A DNA stretch of 5,613 nt from Nitrospirota bacterium (GCA_013151555.1 JAADIA010000020.1:1-5613); one strand, 5' to 3'. Counted from the first letter of the stretch, positions 1 through 5,613 are shown. Notes: generated by a model not told the origin, from the sequence alone. Program-made: numbers and translations.

Positions 1-1
1 A

Positions 2-19
2 AGGGAGAAGGCAAGGTGA
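2..19 (+). CDS. 3' end of an upstream gene, possibly argD (very partial)
   Basis: In the frame starting at base 2 the sequence reads five sense codons (R E K A R) and then a TGA stop at 17-19. This stop overlaps the GTG start of argF as GTGA, a common arrangement for translationally coupled genes. Five residues cannot identify a protein. The basic helical tail would suit the C-terminus of acetylornithine aminotransferase (ArgD), which often precedes argF, but that is inference from context only. It is also possible that no gene ends here. Confidence 0.3.
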
Positions 20-948
20 AAGGGAAGGATTTAATATCTATCAAGGATCTGGCACGGGAAGAAATAGAAGAGATTCTGGATAGGACCGGAGAGATCAAGA
101 AAGCTCACCGGAAGGGAAACAAACCTTTGCCGTTAAAGGGTAAGTTTTTAGCTCTCCTTTTCGAGAAGCCTTCTCTGAGGACAAGGATATCTTTTGAGAT
201 GGGAATGAAACAGTTGGGGGGAGATAGCCTTTATCTCAGTCCCAACGAGGTTCAGCTAAGCAAGAGAGAAGCGGTCAAGGATGTGGCCAAGGTTCTCTCC
301 CGTTATGTGGATGGGATTATGGCCCGGGTATTTGCTCATAAAACGATAGTGGAATTGGCAGAGACGGCAGATGTGCCGGTAATCAACGGGCTATCCGATT
401 TGCTTCATCCCTGTCAGGTTCTCTCTGACCTCTATACCATATTAGAGAAACGGGGCAGTCTGGATAATTTGAAAGCAGCTTTTATCGGGGATGGGAACAA
501 TGTGGCCAATTCCTGGATTTATGCCGCTGCGAAGTTGAAAATAAATTTAATCATCGCCACCCCGGAAGGTTACGAGCCGGATAAAGATATCCTGGCGGAA
601 GCAGGGGATAATGTTAAAAGCATTCATGACCCCGAAGAAGCCGTGAAAGAGGCAGAGGTCATCTATACCGATACCTGGACGAGCATGGGACAGGAGGAGG
701 AAACTGAGAAGCGGGAAAGAATCTTTTCTCCTTACCAGGTTAATGAGGATTTGCTTAAAAAGGCGGAACCTGACTGTCTGGTGATGCACTGTCTTCCTGC
801 CCATCGCGGGAAAGAGATAACCGATGCAGTGATGGATGGACCGCATTCTGTCGTCTTTGACCAGGCGGAAAATAGAATGCATGTGCAAAAGGCTATTCTG
901 GCTTTGTTAATAGGAAGCCAAGGTAAAGTGACAAAGATACAATATTAG
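16..948 (+). CDS. argF: Ornithine carbamoyltransferase (anabolic)
   Basis: This cytoplasmic enzyme transfers the carbamoyl group of carbamoyl phosphate to ornithine, giving citrulline and phosphate in arginine synthesis. The 310-residue product has the usual family length. The N-terminal carbamoyl-phosphate domain carries S-x-R-T-R (S53-R57), followed by R104 in MARVF and the HPCQ motif (131-134). The C-terminal ornithine domain has GDGNNV (159-164), the D-x-x-x-SMG signature (D219, S223-G225) and HCLPA (258-262) with the reactive cysteine C259. It ends in the typical GKVTKIQY-type tail. The start is GTG: it gives the family N-terminus (KDLISIKDL), and a purine-rich AAGGGAGAAGG lies at 1-11. 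Context with argG favours a biosynthetic rather than a catabolic role, since no arcA or arcC is present. All key residues are intact. Confidence 0.97.
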   Translation: MKGKDLISIKDLAREEIEEILDRTGEIKKAHRKGNKPLPLKGKFLALLFEKPSLRTRISFEMGMKQLGGDSLYLSPNEVQLSKREAVKDVAKVLSRYVDGIMARVFAHKTIVELAETADVPVINGLSDLLHPCQVLSDLYTILEKRGSLDNLKAAFIGDGNNVANSWIYAAAKLKINLIIATPEGYEPDKDILAEAGDNVKSIHDPEEAVKEAEVIYTDTWTSMGQEEETEKRERIFSPYQVNEDLLKKAEPDCLVMHCLPAHRGKEITDAVMDGPHSVVFDQAENRMHVQKAILALLIGSQGKVTKIQY

Positions 949-1060
949 AAGCACGAAATACGAAACAAGCTCAAATGACCGAAATACGAAGGACCAAAAC
1001 CATGTTTGGAATTTTGAGAATTAGGATTTTGAATTTGTTTCGAGTTTCGGATTTAGTATT
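941..1060. repeat. Long imperfect palindromic intergenic repeat, copy 1
   Basis: This inverted repeat fills most of the argF-argG spacer. Bases 954-975 match the reverse complement of 1028-1049 at 18 of 22 positions. A 5-bp tip, CCAAA (994-998) against TTTGG (1005-1009), has exactly the same centre, 1001.5. With a 2-nt gap, pairing can be extended outward into AATATTAG at the argF stop codon. The segments between (976-993 and 1010-1027) match poorly. The left arm also holds a direct repeat of CGAAATACGAA at 954-964 and 980-990. It resembles a small palindromic mobile or REP-like element; transcribed, it would form a long interrupted hairpin. No coding potential was seen. Confidence 0.75.
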
Positions 1061-1101
1061 TCGGATTTTTCTAAACTCAGCCTGTTTGTTTAGTCTGTAG
1101 T

Positions 1102-1107
1102 GAGGAG
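1102..1107 (+). promoter_or_regulatory. Ribosome binding site of argG
   Basis: GAGGAG lies 8 nt before the ATG at 1116, an ideal Shine-Dalgarno position. It sits just beyond the palindromic repeat, so the repeat does not bury it in the predicted stem. Confidence 0.8.
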
Positions 1108-1115
1108 ACAAGGTA

Positions 1116-2309
1116 ATGGATAAAGTAATCTTAGCTTACTCGGGAGGATTAGATACCTCCGTTTGCCTCAAATGGCTGCAGGAAAAATGTAACCTGGAAG
1201 TAGTTACCTTCTCAGCCGAACTGGGTCAGGGTCTCGATTTCGATGAGTTGCGCCGGAAGGCTTTAGACACGGGAGCTTCCAAAGCATATATTGAAGACCT
1301 GCAGGAGAAATTTGTTCGGGAATACGTTTTCCCTTCCCTTAAAGCAAATGCTATCTATGAAGACAGATATCTTCTGGGGACAGCCATCGGGCGTCCTCTG
1401 ATTGCCAAGCGCCTGGTAGAGATTGCGGAGATGGAAGGAGCAAAAGTAATCGCTCACGGCTGTACGGGGAAGGGAAACGACCAGATAAGATTTGAGGTGG
1501 GGGTTGCTTCTCTCAACCCGGAACTTAAGGTGATTGCTCCTCTGCGGGAGTGGTCGCTGGGTTCGCGGGAGGAAGAGATAGATTATGCCAAAACACATAA
1601 TATTCCTATCTCTGCTACGCGAGAGAACCCTTACAGTATAGATAAGAATCTCTGGGGTGTAAGCATTGAGTGTGGCGCTCTGGAAGATCCTTGGGTGGAA
1701 CCCGCTCCCGAGGTGTATCTCTTAACGGCGGATCCGGGGCAGGCTCCTTCTGAACCTACTTACCTGGAAATTTACTTTGAGGAAGGTTTGCCGAGGAAAT
1801 TGAATGGAGAAGATTATTCAGGCGTTGAGCTGATTGCCCGGCTTAACGAAGTTGGAGGTAAAAATGGTATCGGCCGGGTAGATATGGTGGAGGACCGCCG
1901 CCTGGGGATTAAATCCCGGGAAATCTATGAAAACCCGTCCGGGACTATTCTCTACCGGGCTCGCGAGGAATTGGAAGCTCTCACTCTTGACCGGGAGATG
2001 CTCCATTTTAAAAAGCTGATAAGCCGGAAATATGGCGAATTGATCTACGACGGCTTGTGGTTCTCTCCCTTAAGGGAATCCCTGGATGCTTTTGTCAATG
2101 AGAGTCAAAAGAATGTTACCGGCACTGTCAGATTAAAGCTTTGCCAGGGAAGATGCGAAGTGGCAGGACGCAAATCGCCTTATTCTCTCTATGATGAACG
2201 TCTCTCTACTTATGGGGCCGAAGATGCTTTCGACCACCAGGCTGCCAAAGGTTTTATTGACCTCTGGGGATTACCTATGAAGATAAGGGCTATGAGACAA
2301 AAGAAGTAA
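1116..2309 (+). CDS. argG: Argininosuccinate synthase
   Basis: This enzyme condenses citrulline and aspartate with ATP, through a citrullyl-AMP intermediate, to give argininosuccinate, AMP and pyrophosphate. It uses the product of ArgF directly. The 397-residue protein is close to the roughly 400 usual for the family. The N-terminal ATP-pyrophosphatase loop reads AYSGGLDTS (7-15). HGCTGKGNDQ (114-123), which contributes to nucleotide, citrulline and aspartate binding, and REWSLGSREEEI (144-155) follow. The synthetase domain shows NLWGVSIECG (178-187) and NGIGRVDMVEDRRLGIKSRE (250-269). The start at 1116 places the first strand of the nucleotide-binding domain right after Met, as in relatives, and is preceded by GAGGAG. 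After IKSREIYE the sequence is NPSGTIL where APAA-type sequences are more usual, a conservative local variation. It is intact, and argH does not follow it directly. Confidence 0.97.
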   Translation: MDKVILAYSGGLDTSVCLKWLQEKCNLEVVTFSAELGQGLDFDELRRKALDTGASKAYIEDLQEKFVREYVFPSLKANAIYEDRYLLGTAIGRPLIAKRLVEIAEMEGAKVIAHGCTGKGNDQIRFEVGVASLNPELKVIAPLREWSLGSREEEIDYAKTHNIPISATRENPYSIDKNLWGVSIECGALEDPWVEPAPEVYLLTADPGQAPSEPTYLEIYFEEGLPRKLNGEDYSGVELIARLNEVGGKNGIGRVDMVEDRRLGIKSREIYENPSGTILYRAREELEALTLDREMLHFKKLISRKYGELIYDGLWFSPLRESLDAFVNESQKNVTGTVRLKLCQGRCEVAGRKSPYSLYDERLSTYGAEDAFDHQAAKGFIDLWGLPMKIRAMRQKK

Positions 2310-2330
2310 AGAAGGGCCAATAATTACAAG

Positions 2331-2366
2331 CTCGAAATTCGAAGCCCGAAATACGAAACAAATTTG
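2331..2366. repeat. Half copy of the palindromic intergenic repeat, copy 2
   Basis: In the short argG-lysA spacer, 2341-2361 matches 948-968 (left arm of the argF-argG palindrome) at 20 of 21 positions, including an unbroken 15-base run CGAAATACGAAACAA (2347-2361 and 954-968). Just upstream is the related CGAAATTCGAA (2333-2343), part of a small palindrome TCGAA-A-TTCGA at 2332-2342. No matching right arm is visible before lysA, so this is either a solitary arm or a remnant after deletion. Confidence 0.75.
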
Positions 2367-2384
2367 ACTGGGAAAGGATATTAG

Positions 2385-3635
2385 ATGCACAGTTTTAATT
2401 ATCTTGATGGTCAGCTTTATGGTGAGAGAGTGAAGGTGGAGGATATTGCCCGGGAAGTGGGCACTCCCTTTTATTTATATAGCTGTGAGACCTTAACTAA
2501 CCATTACCGCAACTTTGAAAAGGCCCTTGCCGGGCTGGAACATCTTATCTGCTATGCCTACAAAGCCAATTCCAACCTTGCCCTTTGTAAAATCCTGGCA
2601 AAAGAAGGATGCGGAGCTGATGTCGTCTCGGGCGGGGAGCTGAGGAAAGCTCTCCAGGCCGGTGTCCCGCCGGAAAAGATAGTTTTCAACGGTAATGGAA
2701 AAACGGTTGAGGAAATGGAATTAGCTCTTCAGTCCAATATCCTTATGTTTAACGTGGATTCGCGGCCGGAGCTTCTTCTCCTGGACGAAGTGGCCGGGAG
2801 GAGTGGGAAGAAAGCAAGAATTGCGCTCCGGGTAAATCCGGATATCGATCCTCAGACTCATCCTCATATTGCCACGGGGTTGAAGGAAAGCAAATTCGGA
2901 TTTGAGTTCTCTCAGGTTATCGAAGGATATAAATTAGCTCAAACTCTAAGGAATATCGAAGTTGCCGGTATCCAAATGCATATCGGCTCCCAGATAACCA
3001 AGGTGGACCCCTTCGTAGAAGCTTTGAAGAAAATCGTTGACTTAGCCGGGGAACTGAAAAAGCTGGATATAAAAATAAAATATGTCAATGTCGGAGGAGG
3101 CCTGGGGATAACTTACTCCGATGAGGAACCACCGTCTTTTGCTGATTATGCTCAGTCCGTAATTCCGGCAATCAAAGAGATCGGGGCTAAAGGCATCTTC
3201 GAGCCGGGAAGAGTATTAGTAGGTAATGCCGGAATTCTGGTGACGAAAGTTCTTTATGTCAAGGAAACTCAAAGCAAGAAATTCGTTGTTGTGGATGCGG
3301 GTATGGGGGACCTTTTCCGACCGGCCTTTTACTCTGCCTATCATGAGATAAAACCCGTAAATCTGAAAGCTGAAAGCCAAAATCTGAAAGCCGACATAGT
3401 AGGACCGATTTGTGAGTCCGGGGATTTCCTCGCCAAGGACAGGGAAATTCCTGCCGTGAAGAGGGGAGAGTTTCTCGCTGTTTTCAGTGCCGGAGCTTAT
3501 GGGTTTTCTATGGCTTCTAATTACAATTCCCGTCTCCGTCCGGCGGAGGTGCTGGTTAAAGAAGATAAGTTCAGGATAGTGCGCAAAAGGGAGACCTATG
3601 AGGATTTGGGCAGAGGAGAAGATGAGCAAGATTAA
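2385..3635 (+). CDS. lysA: Diaminopimelate decarboxylase
   Basis: This PLP enzyme decarboxylates meso-DAP to L-lysine, the final step of the pathway. The 416-residue product has the expected length and fold-type III layout: an alanine-racemase-like barrel, then a C-terminal beta domain. The Schiff-base lysine is K60 in CYAYKANSN. Other family motifs are HIGSQ (199-203), GGG (237-239) for the PLP phosphate, EPGR (273-276), CESGD (343-347) with C343 contributed across the dimer, and AYGFSMASNYN (371-381). The ATG at 2385 gives the family N-terminus (HSFNYLDGQLY) and has GGAAAGG at 2371-2377. Residues 326-337 are encoded by a short DNA repeat in a variable loop. The usual MND tripeptide before LxRP reads MGD (307-309). 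The gene overlaps dapF by 14 nt, so the two are probably translationally coupled. Confidence 0.97.
   Translation: MHSFNYLDGQLYGERVKVEDIAREVGTPFYLYSCETLTNHYRNFEKALAGLEHLICYAYKANSNLALCKILAKEGCGADVVSGGELRKALQAGVPPEKIVFNGNGKTVEEMELALQSNILMFNVDSRPELLLLDEVAGRSGKKARIALRVNPDIDPQTHPHIATGLKESKFGFEFSQVIEGYKLAQTLRNIEVAGIQMHIGSQITKVDPFVEALKKIVDLAGELKKLDIKIKYVNVGGGLGITYSDEEPPSFADYAQSVIPAIKEIGAKGIFEPGRVLVGNAGILVTKVLYVKETQSKKFVVVDAGMGDLFRPAFYSAYHEIKPVNLKAESQNLKADIVGPICESGDFLAKDREIPAVKRGEFLAVFSAGAYGFSMASNYNSRLRPAEVLVKEDKFRIVRKRETYEDLGRGEDEQD
3360..3392 (+). repeat. TGAAAGC short repeat inside lysA
   Basis: The heptamer TGAAAGC occurs three times, at 3364-3370, 3371-3377 (in tandem) and 3385-3391. The longer unit AATCTGAAAGC occurs at 3360-3370 and 3381-3391. 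The 21-nt period equals seven codons, so the reading frame is kept and the protein reads NLKAESQ then NLKAD (residues 326-337). It falls in a loop that varies in sequence among DAP decarboxylases, directly before the conserved DIVGPICESGD segment. Confidence 0.7.
3612..3618 (+). promoter_or_regulatory. Ribosome binding site of dapF, inside the lysA end
   Basis: AGAGGAG lies within the last codons of lysA. It is 3 nt from the ATG at 3622 if measured from the full match, or 5 nt from its GAGG core. It favours 3622 over the in-frame ATG at 3598, although the latter also has AAGGGAG (3587-3593) upstream. Ribosomes finishing lysA would pass straight over this site, which suggests coupled translation. 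Confidence 0.6.
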
Positions 3636-4446
3636 ATTTACCAAAATGTGTGCGGGAGGGAATGACTTTATCGTCATCGATAATCGAGAGAAGGTCCTTC
3701 CCCGGGGAGAGGCCGACTTGGCCAGAGAGCTTTGTCCGCGACGTTTCTCCATTGGGGCGGATGGACTCCTTCTCCTGGAGCATTCCTCTCAGGGGAGCGA
3801 TTTCCGCATGCGTATTTTCAACCCTGATGGAAGCGAAGCGGAAATGTGCGGGAATGGAGCTCGTTGCCTGGCTCGGTTTGCCAGGAGGCAAGGGGTAGCC
3901 GGAGAGCAGATGACCTTTGAGACCCTGGCGGGGCGGATGGAAGCAGAGGTCAAGGATAACGGGGGAGAAGTTAAATTGAAGATGCCTGACCCCAGGGACA
4001 TTAGACTTCATATCCGCCTTTGCCTGGATGGAGATGTCTACGAAGTTCATTATCTTAACACCGGCGTCCCCCATGTTGTTCTTCCTATAGAGAGTCTGGA
4101 AAGTGTGCCCGTAAATGAGCTGGGGCGGAAGCTCCGTTATCACAAAGAGTTCTTCCCCCGGGGGACAAACGTTGATTTTATTGAGGTAGAGAGCAAACGT
4201 TCCCTGCGGGTGAGAACCTATGAGAGAGGAGTAGAGAAAGAAACCTTAGCCTGTGGGACAGGGGCCGTGGCCTCTGCTATTGTGGCCTTTTCCCTGGGTA
4301 AAGTAGCTCGGCCGCCGATAGAGGTGCATACTCGGGGAAAGGAAATCCTGAGAATCCATTTTCAGGCCGCTGCCGCTAAGATTACCAATGTTTACCTGGA
4401 GGGAAAAGCTGAATTTGCCTATGAGGGAGAGATAGAAGACGCATAA
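3622..4446 (+). CDS. dapF: Diaminopimelate epimerase
   Basis: This cofactor-independent enzyme interconverts LL-DAP and meso-DAP, supplying LysA and peptidoglycan synthesis. From the ATG at 3622 the product has 274 residues, the typical family length, and begins with the expected strand IKFTKMCAGGNDF (N14). The two catalytic cysteines are visible: C76 in NPDGSEAEMCGNGAR (from N67) and C211 in ETLACGTGA. Substrate-binding N146 (in HYLNTGVPH), N183 (in RGTNVDF) and E201-R202 are also present, numbered from this start. An in-frame ATG at 3598 would add eight residues (MRIWAEEK) before the conserved start; they fit no family feature and lie within lysA, so 3622 is preferred. The gene overlaps the lysA stop by 14 nt in another frame. 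Both halves of the duplicated fold are intact. Confidence 0.96.
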   Translation: MSKIKFTKMCAGGNDFIVIDNREKVLPRGEADLARELCPRRFSIGADGLLLLEHSSQGSDFRMRIFNPDGSEAEMCGNGARCLARFARRQGVAGEQMTFETLAGRMEAEVKDNGGEVKLKMPDPRDIRLHIRLCLDGDVYEVHYLNTGVPHVVLPIESLESVPVNELGRKLRYHKEFFPRGTNVDFIEVESKRSLRVRTYERGVEKETLACGTGAVASAIVAFSLGKVARPPIEVHTRGKEILRIHFQAAAAKITNVYLEGKAEFAYEGEIEDA

Positions 4447-4469
4447 AATAACTTAAATAACAAAAGAGC

Positions 4470-4559
4470 AAATCGAAAAGTCAAAATAAAGAAAAAATGA
4501 AATTTGGTTAAGGGGATTTTATCGATACATTTGAATTTTGAAATTTTGTTTCTGGATTT
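4470..4559. repeat. Diverged palindromic intergenic repeat, copy 3
   Basis: The 134-nt AT-rich spacer between dapF and dapA has the same style of inverted repeat. AAATC (4470-4474) pairs with GATTT (4555-4559), and TCAAAAT (4481-4487) pairs with ATTTTGA (4535-4541); the two centres differ by only 3.5 nt, as expected after small indels. The right arm (4535-4559) can be aligned by eye with the right arm of copy 1 (1026-1054): ATTTTGAA, then TTTGTTTC, then GGATTT in the same order. The match is weaker than between copies 1 and 2, and the AT-rich composition makes chance pairing easier, so the call is moderate. Confidence 0.5.
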
Positions 4560-4565
4560 GGTCTT

Positions 4566-4575
4566 AGGGGGAGAG
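4566..4575 (+). promoter_or_regulatory. Ribosome binding site of dapA
   Basis: The purine run AGGGGGAGAG ends 5 nt before the ATG at 4581 and lies immediately outside the diverged repeat. It supports 4581 as the start. Confidence 0.75.
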
Positions 4576-4580
4576 ATACC

Positions 4581-5613
4581 ATGGGAAAATTAAAATTTGA
4601 AGGGGCCTGGACGGCTTTGGTTACTCCTTTTACGGAAGAGAGAAAGATTAGCTGGGAAGGGTTGGAAAAGAACATCGAGTTTCAGGTATCCCAGGGGATC
4701 AGTGGCTTAGTGCCTACCGGGACGACGGGTGAATCTCCTCCCCTGGGATGGGAAGAACATAATCAGGTAATAGAAAAAGCAGTGGAAATATCCGGGAAGA
4801 GATGTTCCGTAATGGCCGGGACGGGAAGCAATTCTACAAGGGAAGCTTTAGCAGGAACCGAGCATGCTATGCGGATAGGTGCAGATGCCGTTCTCCTCGT
4901 TGACTGCTATTATAACGGTCCGTCTTCCCTGGAGTTAAGGAAAGAGTATTATGGGCCCGTGGCAAAAGCTTTTCCGGAAATCGCAATCGTTCCTTATATC
5001 GTTCCTGGAAGGACAGGCACGGCTCTTTCCGGGGAAGATTTAGCCCTTCTCGCTCAGGAATTCTCTAATGTGCAAGCGGTCAAAGAAGCCACGGGTGACC
5101 TGGAGAGGATGATCAGGATGAGAGAACTGGTAGGCAACGACTTTGCTATCTTGTCCGGAGATGATGAACTTACCTTCGAGATGATGGCTCGTCCGGGCAT
5201 AAGAGCTTCCGGAGCGGTATCAGTGATGTCTAATGTTGTTCCTAAAGCTATCGAGGAGATGACCAGGAAAATGCTCTCCGGAGATGCAACGGGTGCGGGA
5301 AATCTGAGGCATGCTCTTAACCCGCTCTTCGATATTGTCACCGTTAAAGTTAAAGATGAGAGAATCTTCCCCGAGGGAAAACGAATCAGCATTGAGGATA
5401 AGTTCAGAAACCCTCTTCCGGTGAAAACTTTGATGAACGGTTTGGGGATGCCGGCCGGTCCCTGTCGTCAGCCCCTGGGAAGGATGAGCCGGGGAGGAGT
5501 GGAGAAAATCCGCCAGGCAGCCCGGACGGTATGGAAGAATAACCCGGAAATATTGAGGCCGATAGAAGAGGTTTATAAAGTAAATATAGAGGAAAGATTG
5601 GAGAAAGACGCAT
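4581..5613 (+). CDS. dapA: 4-hydroxy-tetrahydrodipicolinate synthase, extended form (3' end cut by window)
   Basis: This class I aldolase condenses pyruvate with aspartate 4-semialdehyde, the committed step to DAP and lysine. The reading frame has 344 codons with no stop, and the window ends on the first base (T) of the next codon. Catalytic residues of the family are present: GTTGES (47-52) with T48 and T49, YYN (110-112) with Y111, Y139 of the Schiff-base and proton-relay site, R144 in PGRTG, and the Schiff-base lysine K168 in VKEATGD. Compared with the roughly 292-residue E. coli enzyme, there is an insertion of about 20 residues at 254-274, before NPLPVK, and a tail of about 25 residues from 319. 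Residues matching the lysine feedback site (S52, H60, N84, E88, Y110) are present, with W57 at the position of E. coli H53. C109 and I140 replace the usual P and N. Another N-acetylneuraminate-lyase-family aldolase is possible, but the dapF and lysA neighbours favour DapA. Confidence 0.92.
   Translation, partial: MGKLKFEGAWTALVTPFTEERKISWEGLEKNIEFQVSQGISGLVPTGTTGESPPLGWEEHNQVIEKAVEISGKRCSVMAGTGSNSTREALAGTEHAMRIGADAVLLVDCYYNGPSSLELRKEYYGPVAKAFPEIAIVPYIVPGRTGTALSGEDLALLAQEFSNVQAVKEATGDLERMIRMRELVGNDFAILSGDDELTFEMMARPGIRASGAVSVMSNVVPKAIEEMTRKMLSGDATGAGNLRHALNPLFDIVTVKVKDERIFPEGKRISIEDKFRNPLPVKTLMNGLGMPAGPCRQPLGRMSRGGVEKIRQAARTVWKNNPEILRPIEEVYKVNIEERLEKDA

Noticed and set aside
547-888. Antisense open frame opposite argF
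   Set aside because: It is fully covered by the conserved argF coding region and has no recognisable motif.
954-990. CRISPR array from the repeated CGAAATACGAA units
   Set aside because: Units are only 11 nt, irregularly spaced and found in an inverted arrangement, with no spacer series or cas gene.
1009-1070. Rho-independent terminator between argF and argG (hairpin followed by TTTTT at 1066-1070)
   Set aside because: The stem is AT-rich, interrupted and spans about 100 nt, and the T run does not directly follow a tight GC-rich stem. It is better described as a palindromic repeat.
949-1115. ArgR operator or T-box/riboswitch leader upstream of argG
   Set aside because: No clear ARG-box pair, T-box motif or compact conserved leader was seen. 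The spacer is explained by the palindromic repeat.
1263-2006. Antisense open frames opposite argG
   Set aside because: They are shadows of a complete, motif-rich argG with no independent support.
2364-2400. Sigma-70 promoter before lysA (TTGACT at 2364-2369)
   Set aside because: A -10 box at normal spacing would fall at or after the lysA start codon, and none is convincing.
3650-3898. Second + strand frame inside dapF
   Set aside because: It is out of frame with dapF, whose catalytic cysteine motifs are in the other frame. It has no family resemblance.
3216-4143. Two long antisense open frames (3216-3752 and 3571-4143, minus strand)
   Set aside because: They lie opposite lysA and dapF, whose proteins carry full family motifs. 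The antisense translations show no recognisable domain and are low in features expected of real genes.
4447-4580. Lysine riboswitch upstream of dapA
   Set aside because: The spacer is 134 nt, AT-rich and lacks the conserved five-helix junction elements of the lysine riboswitch, which is also usually longer.
5054-5613. Antisense open frames opposite the dapA 3' half
   Set aside because: They are rich in Ser, Leu and Pro, as expected from the complement of a coding strand. The sense frame is a clear DapA.

Overview
This window is a compact stretch of bacterial biosynthetic genes, all on the + strand. Two genes for the end of arginine synthesis (argF, argG) are followed by three genes for diaminopimelate (DAP) and lysine synthesis (lysA, dapF, dapA). 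No RNA gene, transposase gene, CRISPR array or phage gene is visible. A meso-DAP epimerase next to a DAP decarboxylase indicates a bacterium that makes meso-DAP, probably also for peptidoglycan. The joined arg and lys/dap blocks, a base composition that looks roughly balanced, strong purine-rich ribosome binding sites and CGAAATACGAA-type spacer repeats resemble genomes of uncultured anaerobic lineages such as Omnitrophota, other candidate phyla or Desulfobacterota. That placement is an impression, not a demonstrated assignment.

Layout. At the left edge a TGA stop at 17-19 overlaps the GTG start of argF, so an upstream gene (perhaps argD) probably ends there. argF (16-948) is followed by a 167-nt spacer holding a long imperfect palindrome. 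argG (1116-2309) is followed by a 75-nt spacer with a half copy of the same repeat. lysA (2385-3635) overlaps dapF (3622-4446) by 14 nt. A 134-nt AT-rich spacer with a diverged palindrome comes next, and then dapA (4581 to the right edge). dapA is open through 344 codons, and the last base of the window is the first base of the next codon.

How the genes work together. ArgF makes citrulline from ornithine and carbamoyl phosphate, and ArgG joins citrulline to aspartate to form argininosuccinate. argH, the last step, is not between argG and lysA. DapA starts the DAP branch from aspartate semialdehyde and pyruvate, DapF makes meso-DAP from LL-DAP, and LysA decarboxylates meso-DAP to lysine. The genes for the intermediate steps (dapB and dapL or equivalents) are not in the window. 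With all genes co-oriented and no convincing internal promoter or terminator, one long transcript is the simplest reading.

Most interesting points. A palindromic repeat family appears in all three spacers. A TGAAAGC repeat encodes a loop of LysA. DapA is of an extended type: its catalytic residues are intact, it has an internal insertion and a C-terminal tail, and its predicted lysine site pairs a plant-like Trp with a conserved His. No wholly new system is evident; this is mainly core metabolism.
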